Shown here one piece after another: positions 1-8,986 of a stretch of 64,000 nucleotides of DNA. The notes below the pieces were generated by a model, which saw only the letters and a program-made list of their open reading frames with translations, did no database searches and was not told the DNA's origin. A program made the position numbers and the translations under genes. Position 1 is the first letter of the stretch. Each line of letters begins with the position of its first letter. This DNA is from Vreelandella titanicae BH1 (GTDB lineage Bacteria > Pseudomonadota > Gammaproteobacteria > Pseudomonadales > Halomonadaceae), in contig NZ_AOPO01000006.1 of NCBI RefSeq assembly GCF_000336575.1, forward strand, positions 186,001 through 250,000, given 5' to 3'.

Positions 1-561
1 GCCGCAGCACTCTCGACAGCTGCAGGCTTGCTGCTGGCGATCTCGTCGGCGATCAGCCACGACTTGATCAAGACCATGATCAATCCCAAGATCACCGAGA
101 AAGGCGAGATGTTGGCAGCGCGAATCTCCATGGGTGGCGCCATCCTGTTGGCCACTTACCTGGGGCTTAATCCGCCGGGGTTTGCGGCACAAACGGTGGC
201 ACTCGCCTTTGGTATCGCCGGTGCATCACTGTTCCCCGCGCTGATGATGGGTATCTTCTCCACGCGGATGAACAGCTCAGGCGCGGTCGCCGGTATGCTG
301 GCGGGCTTGATTTGCACCCTGCTTTACATCTTTACCTACCTGGGCTGGTTCTTCGTGCCGGATACCAATATGCTGGCAAACACGCCGGATAACTGGATCT
401 TTGGCATCTCGCCGCTCTCCTTCGGTGCCGTAGGCGCGATGATCAACTTCGCCGTTGCCTTTGCGGTTTCCAGAGTGACAGCTGCACCGCCGCAGGAAAT
501 TCAGGATCTGGTGGAAAGCGTTCGCTATCCGAAAGGTGCTGGCATGGCGATAGACCACTAA
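1..561 (+). CDS. actP: Sodium:solute symporter, ActP-type, C-terminal part (5' end outside window)
   Basis: The frame is open from base 1, so the window starts inside this gene; the last 186 residues are present. They contain several hydrophobic membrane segments and a short soluble tail, as in the C-terminal half of SSS-family permeases of the acetate permease (ActP/VC_2705) type, which carry acetate or related carboxylates inward with Na+. The acetate role is inferred mainly from the neighbours crbS, crbR and acs. The residues that bind substrate and sodium lie outside the window, so pyruvate or another monocarboxylate remains possible. Two hairpins follow the stop codon, suggesting that transcription ends here. 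Confidence 0.8.
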   Translation, partial: AAALSTAAGLLLAISSAISHDLIKTMINPKITEKGEMLAARISMGGAILLATYLGLNPPGFAAQTVALAFGIAGASLFPALMMGIFSTRMNSSGAVAGMLAGLICTLLYIFTYLGWFFVPDTNMLANTPDNWIFGISPLSFGAVGAMINFAVAFAVSRVTAAPPQEIQDLVESVRYPKGAGMAIDH

Positions 562-579
562 GTCATACTCCTTCCTGAT

Positions 580-608
580 GCGTTATCGCCATACGGCGAT
601 AACGCTTT
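580..608 (+). terminator. Hairpin after actP
   Basis: A perfect 11-bp stem (arms 580-590 and 595-605, loop ATAC) is followed by TTT. It sits 19 bases after the actP stop codon. The short U-tract makes it a moderate terminator candidate. Confidence 0.5.
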
Positions 609-622
609 GGAATCGACCTCAT

Positions 623-656
623 CATCGGGCTTCCTTAGGGAGGCCCGATGGCTTTT
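623..656 (+). terminator. Second hairpin, likely intrinsic terminator after actP
   Basis: Arms CATCGGGC (623-630) and GCCCGATG (643-650) enclose a further partly paired inner stem and are followed by GCTTTT. Together with the hairpin at 580-608 it forms a tandem pair that should separate actP from the gene at 697. Confidence 0.6.
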
Positions 657-696
657 ATAGATAGCTTTTATAGACGGCTTTTTGAAAGGATAAATT

Positions 697-1206
697 ATGA
701 TTTGGCACTTGATCGCCGCCGTTTTTGCAGGCCTTGCGGCAGCCGGGATTGGCCTGATACTGCGCAATTTGAGCGGCAAACGTTTGCCCAAATGGATAGT
801 CCCGGTGTGTGGCGGACTGGGTATGCTGGGCTATCAAGTTCAGGTGGAGTACAGCTGGTTTGACCACAAGCAGGCACAACTGCCCGAGACCGCCACGGTC
901 ATTTCAACCGAAAGCAGCACGGCGGTATGGCGCCCATGGACTTTTGCCATTCCGATGATCACCAAATTCAGCATGGTGGACAGCGAGAACATCCGTATTA
1001 CCGAGCAGGATGACACCCGTTTAGCGGAATTTATCCTTTATCAGTTTGAGCGCCATCACACCGATATTTTGATCACCCAGCCCTATCTACTCAACTGCGA
1101 GAGCCGTGAGCTAGTGCCCCTGGATAAAGACTCCCGCGACCCTATCCTCGAAGAGATACGCACGCTGCGCGAAACATCACCGCTACTCAACAACGTATGC
1201 GCCTAG
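697..1206 (+). CDS. Hypothetical membrane-anchored protein, 169 aa
   Basis: I do not recognise this protein. Residues 1 to about 24 and about 32 to 48 are hydrophobic and could be two membrane helices or a helical hairpin. The rest, about 120 residues, looks soluble and mixed alpha/beta, with a conserved-looking stretch around VWRPWTFAIP. The start has a good Shine-Dalgarno (AAAGGA at 685-690). It lies between the actP terminators and crbS on the same strand, so it may be made with or next to the acetate sensor, but no function can be read from the sequence. It could equally be an unrelated small inner-membrane protein. Confidence 0.75.
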   Translation: MIWHLIAAVFAGLAAAGIGLILRNLSGKRLPKWIVPVCGGLGMLGYQVQVEYSWFDHKQAQLPETATVISTESSTAVWRPWTFAIPMITKFSMVDSENIRITEQDDTRLAEFILYQFERHHTDILITQPYLLNCESRELVPLDKDSRDPILEEIRTLRETSPLLNNVCA

Positions 1207-1312
1207 ACAAATAAACAGCCCGTGGTACAAACGGTCGTACACGACCCGTTGTTTCGCCTAGAATGAAGCCTTTTGACTGGCGCACGTTAAACACTCTGGC
1301 GGGGAGAAAGGC

Positions 1313-4300
1313 ATGTTTCACGGCGGGCTACTGGTAGCGGTTTCGTTACTCTACATTGCCGTTCTATTTGGTATCGCTTGGTACGGTGATCGCCGCGCGC
1401 GTACCCACGGCGCCACCCGTCGGCGTCCGATCATCTATAGCTTGGCACTGGCCATTTACTGCACCTCGTGGACGTTTTACGGCGCGGTTGGCCAGGCAGC
1501 CACCGCGGGATGGTCGTTTGCGAGCATCTTCGTCGGACCGATTTTAACGTTTTTACTCTTCTGGCCGGTGCTGGCCAAAATGATCCGCGTTGCCAAACAT
1601 CAAAACGTCACCTCGATTGCCGATTTTATTGCCTCCCGTTACGGCAAAACCCAGTCGCTGGCCGCCTTTGCCAGTCTGGTTGCCCTGGTCGGTACCCTGC
1701 CCTACATTGCCCTGCAGCTAAAAGCAGTTTCCACTACTTTTAGCGTTCTTACCGATGCCACCGATGTGACCCATACGCCGTTGTTTGGCGACACGGCCTT
1801 CTATGTGGCCATTGTGATGGCAATTTTCGCGATTCTATTCGGCACCCGCCACACCGATGCCACCGAACACCACGAAGGCTTAATCCACGCCGTGGCATTC
1901 GAATCGCTGGTCAAGCTGCTCGCCTTCGTGGTGCTTGGCGCCTTTGTTACCTGGGGTATGTTTGATGGCCTGGGTGAGCTGATGGGGCATGCCGAAAGCC
2001 AGCTCGAACTCCAGCGCCAGCTGGCCAACCAGGATTTTGGCCAAAGTTTCTGGGCCCAAACGCTGCTCGCGATGCTGGCGATTCTGTGTCTTCCCCGCCA
2101 GTTCCATGTGGCAGTGGTGGAAAACATTCACCCTGACGACGCCACGAAAGCGCGCTGGCTGTTTCCACTTTACCTGTTGGCCATTGCCTTTTTTGTGGTG
2201 CCCTTAGCCGCCGCTGGTCTGCTGCTGTTTTCCGAAAGCGGCGTAGAGCCCGATACCTACGTACTGGCTCTATCCATGGCCTCGGGCCACCAATGGTTAA
2301 CGCTACTCACCTTTATCGGCGGTTTCTCGGCGGCCACGGGCATGGTGATTGTCGCCGCTGTGGCCGTGTCGATCATGATCTCCAACGAAATCGTTATCCC
2401 GGCGCTGTTCCGGCTGCGCTGGTTTGATACCAAGGCACGGGATTATGGGCGCTTGGTGCTACGTGCGCGGCGTTTAACCATTGTTGCCGTACTGGCCATG
2501 GCCTACGGCTTCTACCAGCTAATTGCCGAATTTACCTCGCTGGCCTCGATTGGCATGCTCTCGTTTGCCGCTGCCTCGCAATTTGCCCCAGCGCTGATTG
2601 GCGGCCTCTACTGGAAGCGCGGCAACCGGCTTGGGGTGATTGTCGGTATGAATGCGGGCTTCGCCATCTGGGCCTATAGCCTGCTTATGCCCGCGATGAT
2701 CAATGCTGGTGTGCTGCCGACTGGCTGGCTTGACGGAGGCCCGTTGGGGCTCAATTGGCTATCGCCCACGACGCTGTTCGGCCTCAACTTAGGTGACAGC
2801 TTTACCCACGGCGTGATGCTGTCACTCGGGGTAAACCTGTTCTGCTACATTTTCGTTTCCCAAGTTACCTCACAGCGAGTGGTCGAGCGTATTCAGGCCT
2901 CACTGTTCGTGGATAGCGTGGAAACACGCCAGACCTCGGTCAACCGCCCCTGGACCGGGGCGACCACCGTGGGCGATTTAAAAGTCCTTTGTGAACGTTT
3001 TCTAGGCGCGGGACAGGTCGATCGCGCCTTTGAAGACTACGCCCGCCGGGTGGGTAAACCACTGGACGACGGCACTCGTGCCTCAATCGATATTATTCAG
3101 TTCACCGAACGCTTTCTGGCCTCGGTGCTAGGCGCTTCATCGGCACGCATTGTAGTCAACTCGGCACTTCAGGGGCGCGGTATCGGCATATCGGATGTGA
3201 TTTCGATTGTCGATGAAGCCTCCCAAGTGCTGGAGTTCAACCGGGCGCTGCTTCAGGCCACCATTGAAAACATTAACCAGGGCATTAGCGTGGTCGATCA
3301 GAACCTTCGCCTGGTGGTGTGGAACCAGCGCTATCTTGAGCTCTTCCGCTTCCCTGACCACCTGATTCGTGTTGGCGCCCCCATAGACCGTATCTTCCGC
3401 TACAACGCCCACAACGGCGAGTATGGCCCGGGTGACCCGGAAGAGCACGTGCAGCTACTGCTCGACAATATTCGCGAAGGCCAACCCCACCGCTATGTGC
3501 GCTACCGCCAGGATGGCAGCGTGCTGGAAGTGCAGGGCAATCCCATGCCTGGCGGCGGTTTTGTGTATACCTACCAGGATATTACCCAGCAAAAGCGCAT
3601 CGAAGAGGCTTTGATTCGCTCGGAAAACAATATCCGTATCTATACCGATAACGTGCCCGCGTTGATTGCCTACTTCGACAAAGAGTGCCGCTACCTATTT
3701 ACCAACCGAGCCTACGAGCAGGCGTTCAATATTGACCGCAACGCAGTCATTGGTCGCCGCTTTGAAGACGTGTTGCCAATTAAGCAGGCGGAGGAGCGCG
3801 CGCCATGGGTCGCACGCGCCTTGAACGGCGAACGGGTCAGCTTTGAAGTCTCGCTGCGGGTGAATGAAGCCATGCGCTATATGCTGGTCACTTACACGCC
3901 GCACTTTGGTGACAGCCAGGCGATCCTGGGCTTCTTTGCGCTCTATCAGGATATTACCGAACGCCGTCAGGCTGAAATTGCCCTTAAAGAGACCAATGAA
4001 ACCCTGGAAGAGCGCGTGCGTGAGCGTACCCAGGCGCTCTCTGAAGCCAACGCGGCGTTGCGCCAGGAGAACCGGGTACGCGCCGAGGCAGAGCTCGCCC
4101 TGCGCCAGGCCAAGCAGCTCGCAGAAGATGCCAACGCTTCCAAAACGCGCTTTTTGGCCGCGGCCAGCCACGACTTGCTGCAGCCGCTTAACGCGGCACG
4201 GCTATTTACCTCCGCGCTGATGCAGAACGTGACTACGACCGACACCCAGCGCATCGTTGGCCATATCGATAACTCGCTGCAGGCCGCCGAGGAACTGCTA

Positions 4301-5254
4301 AGCACCCTGCTGGATATCTCCAAGCTGGACGCAGGCGCCCTAACGCCCCGCCGCAGTCACTTTGCCCTAGCGGATATCTTCCGCCCGTTACGCGCCGAAT
4401 TTGAGGTGATGGCGGACGATCGCGGATTAGATTTAGAAGTCGTGCCTACCCAGCTTTGGGTCGACTCAGATCCTCAAATGCTGCGCCGTATCGTGCAAAA
4501 CTTCTTATCCAATGCGATTCGCTACACTCAAGAGGGGCGCGTGCTGTTGGGCTGCCGTCGCCAAAATGGCTGGCTCTCTATTGAAGTGTGGGACAGCGGC
4601 CCCGGCATTCCCGAGTCTAAATTGAGCGAAATTTTTCAGGAATTCCGCCGATTGGATCAGGTCTCCCGCCACAAAGAGAGCGAGAAAGGGCTGGGGCTAG
4701 GGCTCTCCATTGCCGACCGTATGAGCCGGGTGCTGGATCATCCTATCAAGGTACGCTCGACGGTAGGCAAAGGCGCGGTTTTCTCGGTTAGCGTACCGAT
4801 TGTCACCGTCCACGAGTCAACCAGCACCGAGCTTGAGCCGCATGCACGGCGCGGCAGCCATAAGCTGAGCGGTACGCGGATTGTATGCATCGACAACGAG
4901 ACGCTGATTCTGGAAGGCATGACCGCCATGCTTAGCGGCTGGGGCTGCGAGGTGTTTACCGCCACCAGTATCGGCGGGGCCAAATCGATCCTACGCAATA
5001 TGGATGGCGACCCTGACGCTATTCTGGCGGACTACCACCTGGATAACGAAGTCACCGGCTTAATGGCGCTGGAAGCACTCAGCGAACGTTTTGAGGGGGC
5101 GGTACCGGGGATTGTGATTACCGCTGACCGTACCGAAGCGGTAGCTGAAGAGATCAAGCGGGCGGGCTATCAACTGCTGCTGAAGCCCGTTAAACCGGCG
5201 GCACTACGGGCGCTACTGACGCGCACGCTGCAGGCCAATCGTGCGGCGCGCTAA
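1313..5254 (+). CDS. crbS: CrbS-type hybrid sensor kinase with SSS transporter domain
   Basis: A 1313-residue membrane sensor. Residues 1 to about 500 form a multi-helix sodium:solute-symporter-like domain. A linker (STAC-like region) follows, then two PAS domains (about 650-760 and 770-880) and a coiled coil (about 885-940). The HisKA domain has the phospho-accepting His953 in the motif ASHDLLQP. The ATPase domain has NFLSNA near 1063, DSGPGIP near 1094 and GLGLGLS near 1127. A C-terminal receiver has Asp1194, phospho-acceptor Asp1240 and Lys1291. This architecture is that of CrbS (MxtR in some pseudomonads), which with CrbR controls the acetate switch. The start follows GGGGAGAAAGGC. The gene converges on crbR and lies near actP and acs, which supports the assignment. 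Confidence 0.92.
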   Translation: MFHGGLLVAVSLLYIAVLFGIAWYGDRRARTHGATRRRPIIYSLALAIYCTSWTFYGAVGQAATAGWSFASIFVGPILTFLLFWPVLAKMIRVAKHQNVTSIADFIASRYGKTQSLAAFASLVALVGTLPYIALQLKAVSTTFSVLTDATDVTHTPLFGDTAFYVAIVMAIFAILFGTRHTDATEHHEGLIHAVAFESLVKLLAFVVLGAFVTWGMFDGLGELMGHAESQLELQRQLANQDFGQSFWAQTLLAMLAILCLPRQFHVAVVENIHPDDATKARWLFPLYLLAIAFFVVPLAAAGLLLFSESGVEPDTYVLALSMASGHQWLTLLTFIGGFSAATGMVIVAAVAVSIMISNEIVIPALFRLRWFDTKARDYGRLVLRARRLTIVAVLAMAYGFYQLIAEFTSLASIGMLSFAAASQFAPALIGGLYWKRGNRLGVIVGMNAGFAIWAYSLLMPAMINAGVLPTGWLDGGPLGLNWLSPTTLFGLNLGDSFTHGVMLSLGVNLFCYIFVSQVTSQRVVERIQASLFVDSVETRQTSVNRPWTGATTVGDLKVLCERFLGAGQVDRAFEDYARRVGKPLDDGTRASIDIIQFTERFLASVLGASSARIVVNSALQGRGIGISDVISIVDEASQVLEFNRALLQATIENINQGISVVDQNLRLVVWNQRYLELFRFPDHLIRVGAPIDRIFRYNAHNGEYGPGDPEEHVQLLLDNIREGQPHRYVRYRQDGSVLEVQGNPMPGGGFVYTYQDITQQKRIEEALIRSENNIRIYTDNVPALIAYFDKECRYLFTNRAYEQAFNIDRNAVIGRRFEDVLPIKQAEERAPWVARALNGERVSFEVSLRVNEAMRYMLVTYTPHFGDSQAILGFFALYQDITERRQAEIALKETNETLEERVRERTQALSEANAALRQENRVRAEAELALRQAKQLAEDANASKTRFLAAASHDLLQPLNAARLFTSALMQNVTTTDTQRIVGHIDNSLQAAEELLSTLLDISKLDAGALTPRRSHFALADIFRPLRAEFEVMADDRGLDLEVVPTQLWVDSDPQMLRRIVQNFLSNAIRYTQEGRVLLGCRRQNGWLSIEVWDSGPGIPESKLSEIFQEFRRLDQVSRHKESEKGLGLGLSIADRMSRVLDHPIKVRSTVGKGAVFSVSVPIVTVHESTSTELEPHARRGSHKLSGTRIVCIDNETLILEGMTAMLSGWGCEVFTATSIGGAKSILRNMDGDPDAILADYHLDNEVTGLMALEALSERFEGAVPGIVITADRTEAVAEEIKRAGYQLLLKPVKPAALRALLTRTLQANRAAR

Positions 5255-5263
5255 GCGCGCCGC
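5243..5263 (+). terminator. GC-rich hairpin spanning the crbS stop codon
   Basis: Two perfect 9-bp arms (5243-5251 and 5255-5263, all G and C) leave only the crbS stop codon TAA as a 3-base loop. There is no U-run directly after it. It lies between the convergent crbS and crbR ends and may help end or protect both messages. Confidence 0.45.
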
Positions 5264-5292
5264 GGTTAACACAGTCGTTGTTTGCTACTTGC

Positions 5293-5955
5293 TTAGGAAA
5301 CGACTTTCGGCGGCTCGACTTCAAGCTTCTGAGCCGCGATAACCGCCTGGGTACGTGAGTGTACGCCCAGCTTGCGTAGAATCGCAGTCACGTGAGCTTT
5401 GATCGTGGCTTCAGAGACGCTCAGTTCATAAGCGATCTGTTTATTCAGCAGGCCTTCGGTCAGCATATTCAAGACGCGGAATTGCTGGGGCGTTAGCGAA
5501 GCAATCGCCTCGGCAAAACGCGACTCCTCTTCGCTGGTCTCTTCCAGCACGTTGGCCAACGCCTCAGGTAACCACACCTCGCCCTGCAGAATTTCGCCGA
5601 CGGCTTCAGCAATTAGTTGTAGAGACGATGATTTAGGGATAAAACCCGACGCGCCGTAGTCAATAGCACGACGAACCACGTAGGGTTCATCACTACCAGA
5701 CACTACCGCAACGGGGATATCAGGCATTTGACCACGCAGTTGGATTAAACCAGAGAAGCCATGGGCTCCCGGCATATGCAGATCCAGCAGAATCAAATCG
5801 GCATCTGGGTGGCGATTCACCACGTCAGTGGTGGCTTCCATGGTGTCCGCTTCGACAATTTCCGCCTGGGGGGCCAACTGGCGTAACGCTTGGGTCAGCG
5901 CTGCACGAAACAGCGGGTGATCGTCAGCGACGATAAACTTATGAGCTACTGCCAT
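5293..5955 (-). CDS. crbR: CrbR-type LuxR/NarL-family response regulator
   Basis: A 220-residue protein with an N-terminal receiver domain (acidic pair Asp11/Asp12, phospho-acceptor Asp58 in LLDLHMPG, PKSS lysine near 108) and a C-terminal LuxR-type helix-turn-helix (about 155-215: LTPQQFRVL, NKQIAYELSVSEATIKAH). The start is preceded by GGAGGAATATCC, a strong ribosome site. Pairing with CrbS is inferred from convergent adjacency, 38 bases apart, and from the known CrbS/CrbR pair that activates acs and acetate uptake in Vibrio and Pseudomonas. It is on the same strand as acs, which lies upstream, but a hairpin separates them, so it probably has its own promoter. Confidence 0.88.
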   Translation of the reverse strand: MAVAHKFIVADDHPLFRAALTQALRQLAPQAEIVEADTMEATTDVVNRHPDADLILLDLHMPGAHGFSGLIQLRGQMPDIPVAVVSGSDEPYVVRRAIDYGASGFIPKSSSLQLIAEAVGEILQGEVWLPEALANVLEETSEEESRFAEAIASLTPQQFRVLNMLTEGLLNKQIAYELSVSEATIKAHVTAILRKLGVHSRTQAVIAAQKLEVEPPKVVS

Positions 5956-6107
5956 GGATATTCCTCCGGTTCCTCGAGCAGCGGGGTTGTCTGCCGCCGC
6001 GACGCTAGGCTCTTACGGTTGTGAAGCATGGTACCCCATGGGCTTCATCATGCCCAAGCATCACATGCACAATTTATAATAGATCGTTCACACAAGTGAA
6101 ACATGTG

Positions 6108-6144
6108 TCTATAAACGCTTATCTATAAACGCGCATCTATAAAC
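6108..6144. repeat. Three direct repeats of TCTATAAAC, 14-base period
   Basis: The 9-mer TCTATAAAC starts at 6108, 6122 and 6136. Fourteen bases is about 1.3 helical turns, so the copies do not face one side of the helix. This may be slippage rather than a binding array. Confidence 0.6.
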
Positions 6145-6148
6145 ACAA

Positions 6149-6176
6149 CCGTGCCGACCTACTCAGGTCGGCACGG
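6149..6176 (-). terminator. Hairpin after acs
   Basis: Perfect 12-bp arms (6149-6160 and 6165-6176) with loop ACTC lie 56 bases past the acs stop codon. On the minus strand the following bases are TTGTGTTTATAG, moderately T-rich. It probably ends acs transcription before crbR. Confidence 0.6.
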
Positions 6177-6231
6177 CTTTGAGTCGGCAAACAAGCTCTA
6201 TTGGGCTAAACAGCCTATCGCGTTGTCGCCA

Positions 6232-8181
6232 TTATTGGTTGGCGCGATGCTCAATCAGCTCATCGACCACCGACGGGTCGGCCAGCGTACTGGTATCACC
6301 CAAACCATCACACTCATTGGCGGCAATCTTGCGCAAAATGCGGCGCATGATTTTACCCGAGCGGGTTTTCGGCAAACCTGGCGCCCACTGGATGACATCC
6401 GGCGAAGCAATCGGGCCAATATCTTTGCGCACCCACTGGGTCAGCTCTTTTTTGAGTTCGTCTGTCGCCTCGATACCGTCACTCAGGGTGACATAGATAT
6501 AGATGCCTTGTCCCTTAATATCGTGCGGAAAGCCAACAACGGCTGCTTCCGCAACGGCGCTGTGCGCTACCAGAGAGGACTCAATCTCGGCGGTGCCCAT
6601 GCGGTGACCCGACACGTTCAGCACGTCGTCCACACGCCCGGTGATCCAGTAGTAGCCATCCTCATCGCGGCGACAGCCGTCACCCGTGAAGTACATACCG
6701 TCGTAGGTCGAGAAGTAAGTCTGAACATAGCGCTCGTGGTCACCCCAAATAGAGCGCGCCTGACCCGGCCAGGCGTCAAGGATCACCAGGTTGCCTTCAG
6801 TGGCGCCTTCCAATTTATTGCCTTCGTTATCGACCAGCGCGGGCTTCACACCGAAGAACGGTACGGTCGCAGAGCCAGGTTTAAGCGGCGTAGCGCCCGG
6901 CAGCGGCGCAATCATGATGCCGCCGGTTTCGGTTTGCCACCAGGTATCTACAATCGGGCATTTTTCGTTGCCGATAACGCGGTAGAACCACTCCCAGGCT
7001 TCCGGGTTAATCGGTTCGCCCACGGAGCCCAATAGCCGCAGGCTATCGCGTTTGCTGGAGTCCATGACGTTTTCGCCATGGGCCATCAGAGCACGCACCG
7101 CGGTGGGCGCAGTATAGAGAATATTAACGTTGTGCTTATCAACGATATCACCCATACGGCCATGGGTGGGATAGCTGGGAACACCCTCAAACATCAGGGT
7201 AGTCGCACCGTTGGCCAAGGGGCCATAAACGATATAGCTGTGCCCGGTAACCCAGCCAACGTCCGCGGTGCACCAGTAGATTTCACCCTCTTGATAGTCA
7301 AACACGTACTGGTGGGTCATGGCGGCGTAGGTCAGGTAGCCGCCGGTGGTGTGCTTCAAGCCTTTAGGCGCACCGGTAGAACCCGAGGTGTAGAGAATGA
7401 ATAGCGGGTCTTCGGCGCCCATGGCTTCCGGTTCACACTCGTTGGACTGCTTGTCGACCAGCTCGTCAAACCAGACATCGCGCCCCTCTTTCCACTCGAT
7501 CTCACCGCCGGTGCGCTTCACCACCAGGACGTTTTTGCACACATCAGTGCCGTCACGGGTCAGCGCGGCGTCCACGTTCTCTTTCAGCGGTACGTGCTTA
7601 CCACCGCGCACCGACTCATCAGCGGTAATCACCAGCTTGGAGTCGGCGCCAATAACCCGCTGGGCAACGGCGTCCGGCGAGAAGCCACCAAAGACAACCG
7701 AGTGAACGGCCCCGATGCGCGAACAGGCCAACATAGCCATGGCGGCTTCGGGAATCATCGGCATATACAGCGTAACGGTATCGCCTTTATCGATACCCAG
7801 CTCTTTCAGCGCGTTGGCTAGCTGGTTCGTGCGTGCATAGAGTTCGCGATAAGTAATGTGTTTGGACTCATCGGGGTTGTCGCCTTCCCAAATGATCGCT
7901 GTCTGGTCACCGCGCTTATCCAGATGGCGGTCAAGGCAGTTGGCGCTGACGTTAAGCAGGCCATCCTCAAACCAACGAATATCGACATTGTCACGCGCAA
8001 AGGAGGTGTTTTTGATTTTGCTGGGCGCTTTAATCCAGTCGAGGCGTTTGGCTTGCTCAGCCCAGAAGCCTTCCGGGTCGTCTATCGACTGCTGATACAT
8101 GGCCTCATATTTGGCTTTATCGGCCCAGGCATTGGCGGCGAAATCGTCGCGCACCGGATAGACCTTCTGTTGATCGCTCAT
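6232..8181 (-). CDS. acs: Acetyl-CoA synthetase (AMP-forming)
   Basis: A 649-residue enzyme of the ANL superfamily that makes acetyl-CoA from acetate, ATP and CoA through acetyl-AMP. Visible motifs include the P-loop [20 protein letters not shown], the hinge region [28 protein letters not shown], and the C-terminal [11 protein letters not shown]. Lys610 in that last motif corresponds to the catalytic lysine that Pat-type acetylases modify in other bacteria. Length matches the family (about 650). The start follows AGAGG. With CrbS, CrbR and an ActP-type symporter close by, it is the expected output of the acetate switch. Confidence 0.98.
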   Translation of the reverse strand: MSDQQKVYPVRDDFAANAWADKAKYEAMYQQSIDDPEGFWAEQAKRLDWIKAPSKIKNTSFARDNVDIRWFEDGLLNVSANCLDRHLDKRGDQTAIIWEGDNPDESKHITYRELYARTNQLANALKELGIDKGDTVTLYMPMIPEAAMAMLACSRIGAVHSVVFGGFSPDAVAQRVIGADSKLVITADESVRGGKHVPLKENVDAALTRDGTDVCKNVLVVKRTGGEIEWKEGRDVWFDELVDKQSNECEPEAMGAEDPLFILYTSGSTGAPKGLKHTTGGYLTYAAMTHQYVFDYQEGEIYWCTADVGWVTGHSYIVYGPLANGATTLMFEGVPSYPTHGRMGDIVDKHNVNILYTAPTAVRALMAHGENVMDSSKRDSLRLLGSVGEPINPEAWEWFYRVIGNEKCPIVDTWWQTETGGIMIAPLPGATPLKPGSATVPFFGVKPALVDNEGNKLEGATEGNLVILDAWPGQARSIWGDHERYVQTYFSTYDGMYFTGDGCRRDEDGYYWITGRVDDVLNVSGHRMGTAEIESSLVAHSAVAEAAVVGFPHDIKGQGIYIYVTLSDGIEATDELKKELTQWVRKDIGPIASPDVIQWAPGLPKTRSGKIMRRILRKIAANECDGLGDTSTLADPSVVDELIEHRANQ

Positions 8182-8374
8182 AAAATTGCCTCTGTCCGTG
8201 AAAATGCACTCTCTAAGAAACTGTAGTCGATACGATTATTTATGGGCTTATTGACCATTATCGGGCGTATCGGCTGCCATTAATGTTCCCCTAGCATAAA
8301 CCTCCTCGCGCAGGCTTCCCTTTAGACATTGGTATTATCATTTTTTATTTAAAAAACAAACATTTATAAACAAA
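8182..8374 (-). promoter_or_regulatory. acs promoter and leader region
   Basis: This 193-base stretch separates sprT from acs. Its distal part (8320-8374) is very AT-rich, and the part nearer acs contains 7-bp inverted arms CGATACG (8228-8234) and CGTATCG (8266-8272). A CrbR site is expected here, but I could not identify one with certainty. Confidence 0.4.
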
Positions 8375-8923
8375 TCACGAGACGACTTCCGGCCTGTAGA
8401 CCAAGGTCTTAGCGCAGTGTCGGCAACGATAATGACGCCCGTTTACCACTAAAGCATGACGTCTTGGGGTAAATTGATGAAAGCGGCAATCGCATTGGTA
8501 ACGATAAGGTGCGGACTGCGCCTGCTTAATATCAAACCGATGGGTAACACTGGGAACTAAACCAAAAAGGTCGCGCATGACCGTTTTCCACTCGCGGCCG
8601 TGGGGTTTTAAACGCGGGCCGTTGTCCAAATGAAACACCAGCCAGTGAGCCATTTCGTGGGGAATCACCTCATCAAAAAACGCCGTGCGGTTCTCTCTCA
8701 GTAACACCGGGTTCAAGCGTAACCCGCCGTGGCCAAGATGCGCCTGGCCGGCCGAAGCGCCGCGCAGGTTAAACCACACATTTGGGGCTGGCAGCGCTGG
8801 GCACACTTCACAGCAGCGCTGCCACGCTTGTTCGACGCGAACTCGCGCGGCCTGATGCAACTCTGTTTCCGACATAGCCGCCAATTCAGTGGCAGGCCAA
8901 GGAGGCAGTGGTGACGTCTTCAT
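8375..8923 (-). CDS. sprT: SprT-family zinc metalloprotease-like protein
   Basis: A 182-residue protein. The zinc motif HEMAH lies at residues 89-93, followed by WLVFHLDN, and the C-terminal third has a zinc ribbon (CDC and CRHC pairs) typical of SprT proteins. The family is related to Spartan-type proteases; the bacterial substrate is not firmly established. The length is near the usual 165-180. It is transcribed away from the UPF0149 gene and toward acs, with its own stop before the acs promoter. I see no sign that it is part of acetate metabolism. Confidence 0.88.
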   Translation of the reverse strand: MKTSPLPPWPATELAAMSETELHQAARVRVEQAWQRCCEVCPALPAPNVWFNLRGASAGQAHLGHGGLRLNPVLLRENRTAFFDEVIPHEMAHWLVFHLDNGPRLKPHGREWKTVMRDLFGLVPSVTHRFDIKQAQSAPYRYQCDCRFHQFTPRRHALVVNGRHYRCRHCAKTLVYRPEVVS

Positions 8924-8986
8924 TAGTGATAAACTAGCCGTTATAGGTAACCATTGATGAACGTTTGTATTAACGAGGCTTTACTC

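Larger units (their letters stand above)
5956..6231. promoter_or_regulatory. crbR upstream region and acs 3' end
   Basis: This 276-base gap holds the crbR promoter region. It contains an inverted repeat TTCAC-ACAA-GTGAA at 6088-6101, an AT-rich stretch at 6071-6083 that could supply a minus-strand -10, three copies of TCTATAAAC at an exact 14-base period (6108, 6122, 6136), and the hairpin at 6149-6176. Which element binds a regulator is not known from the sequence. Confidence 0.4.

Noticed and set aside
6151..7035. A 294-codon open frame on the plus strand inside acs
   Set aside because: It lies wholly antisense to acs, has no ribosome site, and its protein is low-complexity with no recognisable domain. 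It is a shadow of the GC-rich coding strand.
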